Shown here: positions 24,981 to 32,706 of the stretch, piece by piece
Layout of the letters: each line of letters starts with the position of its first letter
Numbering within the stretch: position 1 is the first letter of the stretch
Assembly: GCA_964502095.1 (NCBI GenBank)
Contig: CAZCUF010000002.1
Location: forward strand, 186,001-250,000
Source: JACPVF01 sp964502095
Lineage (GTDB): Bacteria; Chloroflexota; Anaerolineae; Anaerolineales; Villigracilaceae
Direction of reading: 5' to 3'
Length of the DNA stretch: 64,000 bases
Translations under genes and position numbers: made by a program
The notes under the pieces: model-generated
The model's database searches: none
The model's input: the letters and a program-made list of their open reading frames with translations, nothing else
What the model was told of the DNA's origin: nothing

Positions 24981-25451
24981 ATGACGGAGTCCCTTGAACT
25001 TGCGGAAAAACTTAAAACCGAAGGCGAGCGGATTGCAAACTTTTTCGAAGGGCTAAGCGACGATCAATGGCGAACCGGGGTTTACACCGAAGGTTCGCTT
25101 TGGACGATTCGCAATGTACTCTCGCACTTCTTCACTTCCGAGCGCGGTCTCGTCAGGTTGTTTGCGGGTATTCGTGAAGGCGGCCAAGGCGTTTCCGACG
25201 ATTTTTCCGTGGACCGCTATAATGCCCGCCAGCAGGAAAAGACTCAGGAGCTATCGCCGCGCGAGCTGTTGGAAAATTACAAAGCTGTGCGCGCCGAAAC
25301 GGTCGCCTTTGTTTCCACGCTTAACGATAAAGAGCTTGAATTGACCGGCCGCCATCCATTTCTGGGCGTAACCACTTTGCGCGAGATGATCAAGCTGGTT
25401 TATGTACACAATCAAACCCACTATCGCGATATCAAGCGCGTTATGAAATAA
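24981..25451 (+). CDS. DinB-family protein
   Basis: 156 residues from the ATG at 24981, preceded by GAGGAG at 6 nt. It is a four-helix DinB/YfiT-like fold with the expected metal-binding His residues: LSHFFTSERG in the second helix and YVHNQTHYRDIKRV at the C-terminus (HxxxH). Family members are metal-dependent and some transfer or hydrolyse thiol-linked groups (for example with bacillithiol or mycothiol); the role here is unknown. Confidence 0.82.
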   Translation: MTESLELAEKLKTEGERIANFFEGLSDDQWRTGVYTEGSLWTIRNVLSHFFTSERGLVRLFAGIREGGQGVSDDFSVDRYNARQQEKTQELSPRELLENYKAVRAETVAFVSTLNDKELELTGRHPFLGVTTLREMIKLVYVHNQTHYRDIKRVMK

Positions 25452-25469
25452 GCTCCGCGAAACGACCTT

Positions 25470-26585
25470 ATGCTGTTATCGGATTTCAAACTCGAACGGT
25501 ATTTTGCTAAATACGAATTCACCACCGAATATCTGTTGTGCAGTTCGGATTGCGAAGCCATGTCCATTGCCGATCTATTGGCTTTCGAGCCGGAGGCCGC
25601 AGGGAAGTTTCAGCAAACCTGGCTGGGATACACTGAGTCGCTGGGCGGTTTGGCGTTACGGAAAACGATCGCGGGGATATATGAGTCGATCGAACCGGAG
25701 CAGGTTCTCGTCCACACTGGAGCGGGCGAAGCCATTTTCCTGTTCATGCACGCCGCGCTTCAAGCGGGCGATCACGTCATCGTCCATTGGCCGTGTTATC
25801 AATCGCTGGCGGAAGTGGCGCGTTCGATCGGCTGTGAGCTATCGTTCTGGCGCGCGCGTGAAGAGAATGGATGGGCGCCCGATCTCGATGAATTGCCGCA
25901 CCTGATGCGCTCCAATACAAAATTGATTGTCGTCAATACGCCGCATAACCCAACCGGTTATCTGATGTCCCGCGCGGATTTCGATGAATTGCACCGCTTC
26001 GCGCGTGACCGCGGCCTGCTCCTGTTTTCGGACGAGGTTTACCGCGAATCGGAATACGATCCCGCGGCACGATTGCCCGCCGCCTGTGATCAGGGCGAAT
26101 ATGCGGTCTCGCTCGGCGTCACATCCAAGACGTATGGTTTGGCCGGACTGCGCATCGGCTGGGTCGCCACGCGCAATCGCGGAATTTATGCGCGCATGGC
26201 CGCGCTGAAAGATTACACAACGATCTGCAACAGCGCGCCGAGTGAATTTCTGGCCGAGTTGGCCATGCGACAGCGCGTCCGTTTGGCGGAACGTAATCTG
26301 GCTATCATCAAAAACAACCTGGCCGTGACGGATGAGTTCTTTGCGCGTCACGCCGACTTGTTTTCCTGCGTGCGCCCGCGCGCCGGTTCCATGGCCTTTC
26401 CGCGTTTGTTGAAAGGCGAGGTCGATTCGTTTTGCGATTCGCTGGTACGGAAAGCGGGGGTTCTCCTGTTGCCCGGATCGATGTACGACGAAACGGAGAA
26501 TCATTTCCGCCTCGGCTTGGGACGAATAAATTTGCCGCAAGCCGTTCAAAAACTGGAGTCGTATTTGAATGCCCGCCAGGGTTAG
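25470..26585 (+). CDS. Class I/II pyridoxal-phosphate aminotransferase
   Basis: 371 residues, fold type I. The PLP-binding Lys is residue 220 (VTSKTYGLAGLRIGW); NTPHNPTGYLMS and LFSDEVYRESEYDP supply the cofactor-contacting Asn, Asp and Tyr. The short N-terminus (LLCSSDCEAMSIADLLA) differs from aspartate aminotransferases and is like the small group that includes capreomycidine synthase and related amino-acid aminotransferases. Substrate unknown. It starts 18 bp after the DinB gene and is probably co-transcribed with it. Confidence 0.85.
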   Translation: MLLSDFKLERYFAKYEFTTEYLLCSSDCEAMSIADLLAFEPEAAGKFQQTWLGYTESLGGLALRKTIAGIYESIEPEQVLVHTGAGEAIFLFMHAALQAGDHVIVHWPCYQSLAEVARSIGCELSFWRAREENGWAPDLDELPHLMRSNTKLIVVNTPHNPTGYLMSRADFDELHRFARDRGLLLFSDEVYRESEYDPAARLPAACDQGEYAVSLGVTSKTYGLAGLRIGWVATRNRGIYARMAALKDYTTICNSAPSEFLAELAMRQRVRLAERNLAIIKNNLAVTDEFFARHADLFSCVRPRAGSMAFPRLLKGEVDSFCDSLVRKAGVLLLPGSMYDETENHFRLGLGRINLPQAVQKLESYLNARQG

Positions 26586-26621
26586 ACTCATCGCTTTTGT
26601 GCGGCCCCTTCGGATATTTTT

Positions 26622-27497
26622 ATGCTTCGTAATTTGCTCCGCCTCTCCCGCCCGCTCAACTTACTTTTCGCCGCGCTGACTTATATCCTCGGCGTTGGCC
26701 TGGCGCGCTATTTAGGCGATTCGTTTCATGCCATGCCCTTTTGGCTTGGCCTGCTCGGCGTTCTGCTGGCACAGGCGGTCATGTCCCTGCTGGGAGAGGT
26801 CTTTCGCCCAGATGCCGATCCGATTACGCCCGATGAGACCATCGGCGAACGTAAATCTTTGCGCGAGGCGATGCTGTATTTTTCGGTCTCGGCCCTGGCC
26901 GTTCTGGCAGTTATTATCTTTTTGCTGTATTTAAATCGTTCTGTTTCGCCCTCTGCGCTGTTGTTTATCGGACTCTCTTTATTCCTCACAATTTTTTATG
27001 GCGTTCCACCGGTGCGCTTGTTCAATCTCGGTTTTGGGGAATTGACCGTCGCTGTTCATCTCGCTTATATCATTCCCTCGATCGGGTTTCTCCTGCAGGC
27101 CGAAAACTATCACCGCTTGCTGGGTATGATCGTTTTTCCACTCAGTTTGCTTGCGTGCGCCTGTTTCCTCGTGCTGGATTTTCCGACCTTTGCACAAGAC
27201 CAGAAATATAACCGGCGGACGTTGCTGGTCCGCTTGGGCTGGGAACGCGCGGTGCCTTTACACAACGTGTTGGTGATCGCCGCTTACCTTGCGTTTCTTT
27301 CCGCTCCGGCTTTTGGCTTTTCATTGACGGTTTTGTGGCCCGCCTTTCTGACTCTGCCGTTTGCCGTTTTGCAGAGTCTCAGCCTGCGGAATATCGAATT
27401 GGGCGGCAGGCCTATTTGGAATTTGCTCATCGCAACTGCCATTGCGGTTTTTGGGCTTACCGCGTATTTTCTAACGCTGATTTTCTGGCTACGATAA
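26622..27497 (+). CDS. UbiA-family prenyltransferase-like membrane protein
   Basis: 291 residues with about eight transmembrane helices. It has Asp-rich motifs in the positions used by UbiA/MenA enzymes to bind the prenyl diphosphate through magnesium: FRPDADPITPDE (about 65-76) and DFPTFAQDQKYNRRTL (about 186-201). The enzyme would attach an isoprenoid chain to an aromatic acceptor, as in quinone synthesis. Both motifs are slightly variant, so the acceptor is not predicted. It lies 36 bp after the aminotransferase and converges on the molybdate permease gene. Confidence 0.78.
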   Translation: MLRNLLRLSRPLNLLFAALTYILGVGLARYLGDSFHAMPFWLGLLGVLLAQAVMSLLGEVFRPDADPITPDETIGERKSLREAMLYFSVSALAVLAVIIFLLYLNRSVSPSALLFIGLSLFLTIFYGVPPVRLFNLGFGELTVAVHLAYIIPSIGFLLQAENYHRLLGMIVFPLSLLACACFLVLDFPTFAQDQKYNRRTLLVRLGWERAVPLHNVLVIAAYLAFLSAPAFGFSLTVLWPAFLTLPFAVLQSLSLRNIELGGRPIWNLLIATAIAVFGLTAYFLTLIFWLR

Positions 27498-27603
27498 ACG
27501 CGCGGCCCAGAATCTGTATGCTGTATGCAATCAAAGGTGAAATCGAAGTTTTTCGCCGCTTCGCTCCTCAAGATGACAACAAAAAGGATTTGGAATACAG
27601 GCT

Positions 27604-28416
27604 CTAATCTTTTTCTTCCAGCTTGCGGATTGCGCTCAACAGGACAACCGAGACAATAACCAGCATTACGGATAGCGCAATGGCTACGCCCAAACTGCGC
27701 TCAAAACCCAGATAGATGGCCATTGGCATCGTCTGTGTAACGCCTTCCAGATTTCCGGCAAATAGAATCGTCGCGCCGAATTCGCCGAGCGCGCGAGCCC
27801 AGGTCATGATCGAACCGTTTAAAAGCGGACGGCTTGTGAGCGGCAGCATGACTTCGCGGAAAAGTTGCCATTGATTTGCGCCTTCCACATACGCGGCTTC
27901 CTCCAACTGCGCGTCAATGGACTTGAAGCCAACGCGCGCCGCCCGTATATAGAATGGAGACGCGACAAAAGTCTGCGCGATGACAACCGCCGGAGTGGTG
28001 AAAGGCAGTGAGATTCCGACAACGTTTAATACTGCGCCGAACACGCCCTGCCGTCCGAAGGCGATCAGCAAAGCCAGCCCGGCTACAGAGGGGGGCAGGA
28101 CAACCGGCAGATCGATCAATAATTCCACCCAATGCTTCATCGGGAAATTCCAGCGCGCCAGTATGTAAGCCAAAGGCGTTCCGAAGATGACTGTAATGCA
28201 AACGGTGATCACACTGGTCAGCAGGCTTAGCCGCAAAGCCGCCAAAGCCTGAGTCGAAAGCGCATAGGTTGCAAAATGATTATTGGCCGCCCGAATAATC
28301 AGGGCCAATAGCGGCAGACCGAACAGGAGAATCAAAATGGATGCAAACGACACGAACAGCCACTGGGAATGGCCGTCTGCTGTTAATCGTTGAATAACTC
28401 TTTGTATGGGAGACAT
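27604..28416 (-). CDS. modB: Molybdate ABC transporter permease (ModB)
   Basis: 270 residues from the ATG at 28416; the frame stays open to 28500 but that part overlaps modA. Six hydrophobic helices and the EAA loop (QLEEAAYVEGANQWQLFREVMLP, about residues 170-195) show an ABC permease, and DLPVVLPPSVAGLALL is typical of ModB. It forms the membrane channel for molybdate brought by ModA. The ATPase ModC is missing from this operon, so the energising subunit must be encoded elsewhere or shared. Confidence 0.9.
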   Translation of the reverse strand: MSPIQRVIQRLTADGHSQWLFVSFASILILLFGLPLLALIIRAANNHFATYALSTQALAALRLSLLTSVITVCITVIFGTPLAYILARWNFPMKHWVELLIDLPVVLPPSVAGLALLIAFGRQGVFGAVLNVVGISLPFTTPAVVIAQTFVASPFYIRAARVGFKSIDAQLEEAAYVEGANQWQLFREVMLPLTSRPLLNGSIMTWARALGEFGATILFAGNLEGVTQTMPMAIYLGFERSLGVAIALSVMLVIVSVVLLSAIRKLEEKD

Positions 28417-28468
28417 GAGATTAAAGCGTCCAAGAGAGCCAGTCTCTTGTGACTGTGGGTGTAGGTAT

Positions 28469-29299
28469 TCAGGGTTTCGGGCCGAATCCCCATTTTGCAA
28501 AGATCGCTTGGGCGTCTGCCGAAAGCGCGTACGCTGTAAATTGTTCGGCTAAATTCAAATGACCCGACTTTGCCAGCGGTGCGATGGGGTATTGGGCGAT
28601 CACATTTAAATCGGCTGGAATTTTAATGGACTTCAATTCTGGCGCCGCGACCGCATCCGAAGTATATACGATCCCCGCGTCTGCTTCGCCGAGTTGGACT
28701 TTGGCCACAACCTGCTTGACATTATCTTCATTCGACACAACGTTGGCAAGGACTTGATCTTTGAATCCGCTTCCATACTGACCGTTCATCTGGTCCAGCG
28801 CCTGACGCGCATACTTCCCGACAGGCACATCTTCAGCCGCCAGCACGAGTTTAATGCCCGGCCTCGCCAAATCCTTCAGCTCTGCCAGATGGGCCGGGTT
28901 GTTGGACGGGAGAATGACAACCAATTGGTTTGTGAGGAAGACTTGCGGCGTGTCCTTTGTTACATAACTTTCAGCGACCAGCGTATCCATCTCGACGGAA
29001 TTGGCTGAAGCGAACACGTCGGCAGGCGCGCCTTGCTCGATCTGCGTGCGAAGTTGTTGCGAGCCGGCGAAATTGAATATAACGGTGACGCCCGGATGCG
29101 CGGCTTCAAAGGCTTTTCCGATTTCTGTGAACGCGCCTGTCAGGGATGCGGCCGCGAAAACCACCAGGGTTTGAGGCGCAGTGGCCGCTCGCGTCCCGGT
29201 AACGGGAGCAGTTGTCGGCCCGGTTGTGAGCGTGGTTGCCGTGGAGCAGGCGGTCAACAGGATTCCCGTCAAGAGAATTGACGTGAGGAAACGTTTCAT
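28469..29299 (-). CDS. modA: Molybdate-binding lipoprotein (ModA)
   Basis: 276 residues from the ATG at 29299 (AAGGG 8 nt upstream). A lipobox LLTACS puts the lipidated Cys at residue 18. The binding-protein fold is clear: LVVFAAASLTGAFTEIGKAFE, FNFAGSQQLRTQIEQGAPADVFASA and a late DAGIVYTSDAV. It captures molybdate or tungstate and hands it to ModB. The start overlaps the PadR stop by 4 nt, so regulator and transporter are translated together. Confidence 0.92.
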   Translation of the reverse strand: MKRFLTSILLTGILLTACSTATTLTTGPTTAPVTGTRAATAPQTLVVFAAASLTGAFTEIGKAFEAAHPGVTVIFNFAGSQQLRTQIEQGAPADVFASANSVEMDTLVAESYVTKDTPQVFLTNQLVVILPSNNPAHLAELKDLARPGIKLVLAAEDVPVGKYARQALDQMNGQYGSGFKDQVLANVVSNEDNVKQVVAKVQLGEADAGIVYTSDAVAAPELKSIKIPADLNVIAQYPIAPLAKSGHLNLAEQFTAYALSADAQAIFAKWGFGPKP

Positions 29300-29862
29300 G
29301 CCGCAGTCCCTTTCGAAATATGAAATTGAGCCTTGATCCTGCTCATCCATCCCTGGATAAGTTTCAATTGCCGCAAACGCAATTCGAGGCTGAGACGATT
29401 GTAGATTTGTCCCGACGGCAGGCTGGCCAGTAAACTTTCCAATCGCGTTATGTTTCCGTCTATGGCTTTCATCTGGCTGTTGTAGATTTTTCCCGTCTTT
29501 TCAGGCGCAAGTTTTTGAGTAAAGTAGAGGCGTGTCAGAAATTCAAGCCGGATGGAACGGGCATTGGCGCTGATACCTTTTTCCAGCCATTCGTTGAACT
29601 TTCGCCGGCCCAACGACGTGATATGCAGGATTTGCCGCGCCGGGTGTTTCTCCTGCTCAACGAGATGCGAAGTGATGTCCCCGTGCGTTTCCAACCTTTT
29701 TAATATGGCGTATGCCTGACTCTGACTCAAATGCCAGACTTGCCCAAGCTCGGTGGTAAATTCCTGATGAAGTTCATAGCCGTGCCGCGGCCCTTCCATT
29801 AAGAATCCGAGCAGGGCATATTCGGGGGAGAGAATCCTGTTGCTTTCTTTGAGTTTACTCAC
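29296..29862 (-). CDS. PadR-family transcriptional regulator
   Basis: 188 residues from the GTG at 29862. A winged helix (YALLGFLMEGPRHGYELHQEF, then SQSQAYAILKRLETHG) is followed by a C-terminal dimerisation coiled coil, as in the larger PadR (Vir) subclass. The frame is open upstream to 29970, but a promoter lies just before the GTG: -10 TATACT and -35 TTGCCT with a 17-bp spacer, so transcription would begin at or next to the start codon and the message be leaderless. A palindrome overlaps this site. It is likely the autoregulator of the mod operon, which more often uses ModE. Confidence 0.82.
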   Translation of the reverse strand: MSKLKESNRILSPEYALLGFLMEGPRHGYELHQEFTTELGQVWHLSQSQAYAILKRLETHGDITSHLVEQEKHPARQILHITSLGRRKFNEWLEKGISANARSIRLEFLTRLYFTQKLAPEKTGKIYNSQMKAIDGNITRLESLLASLPSGQIYNRLSLELRLRQLKLIQGWMSRIKAQFHISKGTAA

Positions 29863-29872
29863 TCGGTGAGTA
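29856..29872. promoter_or_regulatory. Candidate operator palindrome over the padR start codon and -10 box
   Basis: TACTCAC-TCG-GTGAGTA is a perfect 7-bp inverted repeat. It spans the GTG start (29860-29862) and part of the TATACT box, so binding would stop RNA polymerase. The binder is presumed to be the PadR protein itself. Confidence 0.55.
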
Positions 29873-29897
29873 TAGCAGAGGCGGGCAGGCGAGGCAA
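29869..29897 (-). promoter_or_regulatory. Promoter of padR-modA-modB
   Basis: On the minus strand, TTGCCT (29892-29897) and TATACT (29869-29874) are separated by exactly 17 bp. The expected start point coincides with the GTG, and no ribosome-binding site precedes that codon, both fitting a leaderless transcript. Confidence 0.65.
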
Positions 29898-30013
29898 GCG
29901 CCTGGGAGATCGTTTTTCCAAATCGATCAGGCGGATCGTGCGTACAATGGGGGATACACGTTTGCTCCAACTTCGGCTAAAATAAATTCGATAAAGATTC
30001 ATGGAGGCAGTTC

Positions 30014-30379
30014 ATGCAGGACGCGTTAATCATTGATGACAATCGAGATACAGCCGATGCCTTACAGCAAATGTTGGGTGTTTTGGGGGTTCCGGGGCAG
30101 GTGGCTTATGGATCGAGCGCCGCGATGTCTTTGCTGAGGGATTACAAGCCGGGCCTGGTTTTGCTGGATATCAATATGCCGGGCGTGGATGGAACCGAGA
30201 TTCTGGCTTACTTAAAGAGAGAACCGCGTCTTTCCATGATACCCGTGGTGGTCATTACTTCGGACGATCAGCCTGAAACCCGCCAGCGCGTATTAAGCGG
30301 CGGCGCGGTGGCAATGCTCGTTAAGCCGGTCGCGATTGACGGTTTGGAAAAAGCCTTGCATAAAGCCGGAGTCTTATAG
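30014..30379 (+). CDS. Single-domain response regulator (CheY-like)
   Basis: 121 residues, only a receiver domain. The acidic pocket IIDDNRD, the phospho-acceptor Asp52 (VLLDINMPG), the VVVITSDDQ switch Thr/Ser and the C-terminal LVKPV Lys are all present, so it should be phosphorylatable. No output domain and no histidine kinase gene are adjacent, so its partner is unknown. GGAGG lies 5 nt before the ATG, and a strong terminator follows. Confidence 0.9.
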   Translation: MQDALIIDDNRDTADALQQMLGVLGVPGQVAYGSSAAMSLLRDYKPGLVLLDINMPGVDGTEILAYLKREPRLSMIPVVVITSDDQPETRQRVLSGGAVAMLVKPVAIDGLEKALHKAGVL

Positions 30380-30380
30380 A

Positions 30381-30414
30381 AAAATCCGCTGTCAGAAGAC
30401 AGCGGATTTTTTTT
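30381..30414 (+). terminator. Intrinsic terminator of the response regulator gene
   Basis: AAAATCCGCTGTC and its complement form a 13-bp stem with an AGAA loop, followed by a run of Ts, directly after the stop codon. Confidence 0.93.
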
Positions 30415-30482
30415 GTGTTGTTTGTGAGCGGGGGAATCGCGATCGGGATACTTAATTTTCGCTTAGAAATCCGATAAGCGTC

Positions 30483-30511
30483 TATACATAACCGGATGCG
30501 AATCATATAAT
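30483..30511 (+). promoter_or_regulatory. Promoter of the lipoprotein cytochrome c gene
   Basis: TATACA (30483-30488) and a perfect TATAAT (30506-30511) with 17-bp spacing, 41 bp before the ATG. Confidence 0.55.
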
Positions 30512-30552
30512 CGGGCGCACCGTCTATTTTTTTCACAAGTGAGGTAAAACTG

Positions 30553-30963
30553 ATGAGATATGTTTATGTCATTTTGATTGTTATATTTTTCTTTGTTCTG
30601 TCCGGCTGTGCTTCGGGCGGAAATATATCTCCAGCAGGCACACAAACGCCTGAAGCGCTTCCAACCGAGTTTGTGGGGCTGAAGAATCCGTTGGATGCGA
30701 GCGCGGCCGCCGAGGGCGCGAAAGTTTTTCAGACCAATTGCCAGCCTTGTCATGGCGCGACCGGAGAGGGTGATGGGCCGGCGGCTTCATCGTTGGTCCC
30801 GCCGCCTGCCAATCTCGCGCAACTCCAGCAGACCACCTCGGATGCATATCTTTATTGGTGGATCAGCACGGGAAGGCCGGGCACGGCGATGATCGCCTGG
30901 CGCGGAGTCTTATCCCAGACTCAAATCTGGCAGGTGGTCACGTTTATCCGCACTTTGAAATAG
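30553..30963 (+). CDS. Membrane-lipid-anchored c-type cytochrome
   Basis: 136 residues. A hydrophobic signal ends in LSGCAS, so Cys19 should be lipidated. One heme-binding motif NCQPCH (about 59-64) is followed by GATGEGDGPA and a C-terminal helix WQVVTFIRTLK, a small class I cytochrome c. GTAMIAWRG supplies a candidate Met axial ligand. It could carry electrons to the cytochrome oxidase encoded downstream. It has its own promoter and terminator-bounded start, and may be expressed separately from the oxidase genes. Confidence 0.88.
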   Translation: MRYVYVILIVIFFFVLSGCASGGNISPAGTQTPEALPTEFVGLKNPLDASAAAEGAKVFQTNCQPCHGATGEGDGPAASSLVPPPANLAQLQQTTSDAYLYWWISTGRPGTAMIAWRGVLSQTQIWQVVTFIRTLK

Positions 30964-31041
30964 AAGAAAGCGAGTGCGGCTTCAAAACGGCGGATTTGGA
31001 ATACCAGAGTATAATGGCCGGAACTACGAGGAAGAGAGAGA

Positions 31042-31515
31042 ATGCCAATTGCCGCTGGCAGTTTAGCCCCTGACTTTCAACTTTTAGACGACGCCAACCG
31101 GCCCCGCAAATTATCCGACTTTCGCGGGCAACCGGTGGTTTTATATTTTTATCCACAGGATGACACTCCCGGCTGTACCAAGGAAGCCTGCCGTTTTCGT
31201 GACGACTATTCGGCTTACGAAGAGGCAGGCGTTACGATTCTTGGCGTGAGTCCCGATTCGGTGGCGTCTCACGTCAAATTCAAAAGCAAATATCAGATTC
31301 CGTTTTCGCTGTTGGCCGATGAAGGCCACAAAGTTTGCGATTTATATGGAGTGTGGGGTTCCAAGAACATGATGGGCCATGAGTATCAGGGCGTGCTTCG
31401 CACTACGTTCGTGATCGGGCCGAATGGCGATGTTTTACGCGTGTTCGAACGAGTTCGGCCTTCGGAACACAGCGCCGAAGTTCTGGACGAATTAAGGCGC
31501 AGTCATCCCGCTTGA
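31042..31515 (+). CDS. bcp: Thioredoxin-dependent peroxiredoxin (Bcp)
   Basis: 157 residues. Bcp reduces hydrogen peroxide and organic hydroperoxides. The peroxidatic Cys45 is in TPGCTKEAC with the resolving Cys50 five residues on, the atypical two-cysteine arrangement of this group. LYFYPQDDTPG and ILGVSPDSVASHVKF are family motifs. Its position before the oxidase genes fits a role against oxidants formed during respiration. Confidence 0.92.
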   Translation: MPIAAGSLAPDFQLLDDANRPRKLSDFRGQPVVLYFYPQDDTPGCTKEACRFRDDYSAYEEAGVTILGVSPDSVASHVKFKSKYQIPFSLLADEGHKVCDLYGVWGSKNMMGHEYQGVLRTTFVIGPNGDVLRVFERVRPSEHSAEVLDELRRSHPA

Positions 31516-31559
31516 CGCTGGGTTTGTTTTACCGATTGGTTTGTTACAGCAAAATTCAC

Positions 31560-31588
31560 GTGACAAATCACATAAAATTTGGTAAATT
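31560..31588 (+). promoter_or_regulatory. Candidate promoter of the oxidase operon
   Basis: GTGACA (31560-31565) and TAAATT (31583-31588) with a 17-bp spacer, in the gap between bcp and coxB. Match to consensus is moderate. Confidence 0.4.
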
Positions 31589-31673
31589 ATAGCGTTGCCG
31601 TTTGCATGAGAGATTGCCGGCACGAGTAATCTTCTTTTTGCAAGCGCGGAACATTCATTATCAGGAGCGAGTT

Positions 31674-32684
31674 ATGCGACATTTTGTGATCGTGGGCATT
31701 CTTGTAGTGGTGGTGTCGGTACTGACTTACAGCGGAATCAATGCTTCACACCTGATGCCGGTCGAAGCAAGCGCTCAAGCGATCCCGGTGGATTGGATGT
31801 GGAATGCCGATATGGCGGTGATCGCATTTTTGTTTTCGCTCATCATGGTGCCTTTGATATACAGCCTGATTGTATTTCACCGTAAAAAAGGGGAAAAGGG
31901 CGAAGGGGAATACTTCGAAGGCAACCGCACATTGGAAGTTACCTGGACCGTAATCCCATTGATCATCGTAATGGTTTTCGCATATCTCGGAGCGTACACG
32001 CTCGGGGAAACGCGGGCAATCGATCCCAACGCGAGCGCGATCAAAGTACATGCTTTTCAGTGGGCGTGGAGATTTGAATACCCCCAGGGCTTTACGTCCG
32101 ACGAACTTTATTTACCGGTCAATAAGCAGGTCGATCTGCAGATGGATTCGTCCGATGTGATCCACTCCTTCTGGGTTCCAGAATTTCGCATCAAACAGGA
32201 CGTTGTGCCGGGCCGTGTTACCGAATATCGTATTACGCCGACTCTGATCGGCGCCTACACAGTCCGCTGTGCCGAGCTTTGCGGCACATCTCATTCCTAT
32301 ATGGAGACTCCGGTTCATGTAGTGACGCAGGCCGAGTATGACTCGTGGATCGCACAACAGGTGCAGGCCGCGTCGGCGCTGGTGAATACAGCCGGCCCGG
32401 ATGCCGGAAAGGCATTGGTCAATAAATTTGGCTGTCTGGGTTGTCACACCGTGGACGGGACTCCGAAGATTGGCCCGAGCTGGTTTGGCCTTTACGGTTC
32501 GACGGTCAAATTTTCTGATGGCACGTCCACCACAGCCGACGACGCTTATATCAAACAATCGATTCTGGAACCGGCCTCGCAGGTTGTGAGTGGTTTCTCG
32601 CCGATGTCGTTCAATGCGCAGGCTCTGGGTGTCACCGATCAGCAGATCACAGATATTATCGCTTATATCAAGACCCTGAAGTAA
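31674..32684 (+). CDS. coxB: Cytochrome c oxidase subunit II with fused cytochrome c (CoxB)
   Basis: 336 residues from the ATG at 31674, with AGGAG upstream; the frame is open further 5' without support. Two transmembrane helices lead to an external cupredoxin domain. The binuclear copper A site is complete: HAFQWAWRFEYP upstream and CAELCGTSHSYM with Cys199, Cys203, His207 and Met210. A C-terminal cytochrome c domain carries Cys254, Cys257 and His258 (CLGCH). This is the caa3 layout, in which the fused cytochrome passes electrons to copper A. Confidence 0.95.
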   Translation: MRHFVIVGILVVVVSVLTYSGINASHLMPVEASAQAIPVDWMWNADMAVIAFLFSLIMVPLIYSLIVFHRKKGEKGEGEYFEGNRTLEVTWTVIPLIIVMVFAYLGAYTLGETRAIDPNASAIKVHAFQWAWRFEYPQGFTSDELYLPVNKQVDLQMDSSDVIHSFWVPEFRIKQDVVPGRVTEYRITPTLIGAYTVRCAELCGTSHSYMETPVHVVTQAEYDSWIAQQVQAASALVNTAGPDAGKALVNKFGCLGCHTVDGTPKIGPSWFGLYGSTVKFSDGTSTTADDAYIKQSILEPASQVVSGFSPMSFNAQALGVTDQQITDIIAYIKTLK

Positions 32685-32706
32685 TTTTTGCGGAGGATGA
32701 TTCAAG

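Noticed and set aside
25839..26591. 250-codon open frame on the minus strand inside the aminotransferase gene
   Set aside because: Reverse frame of a gene with an intact PLP-binding site.
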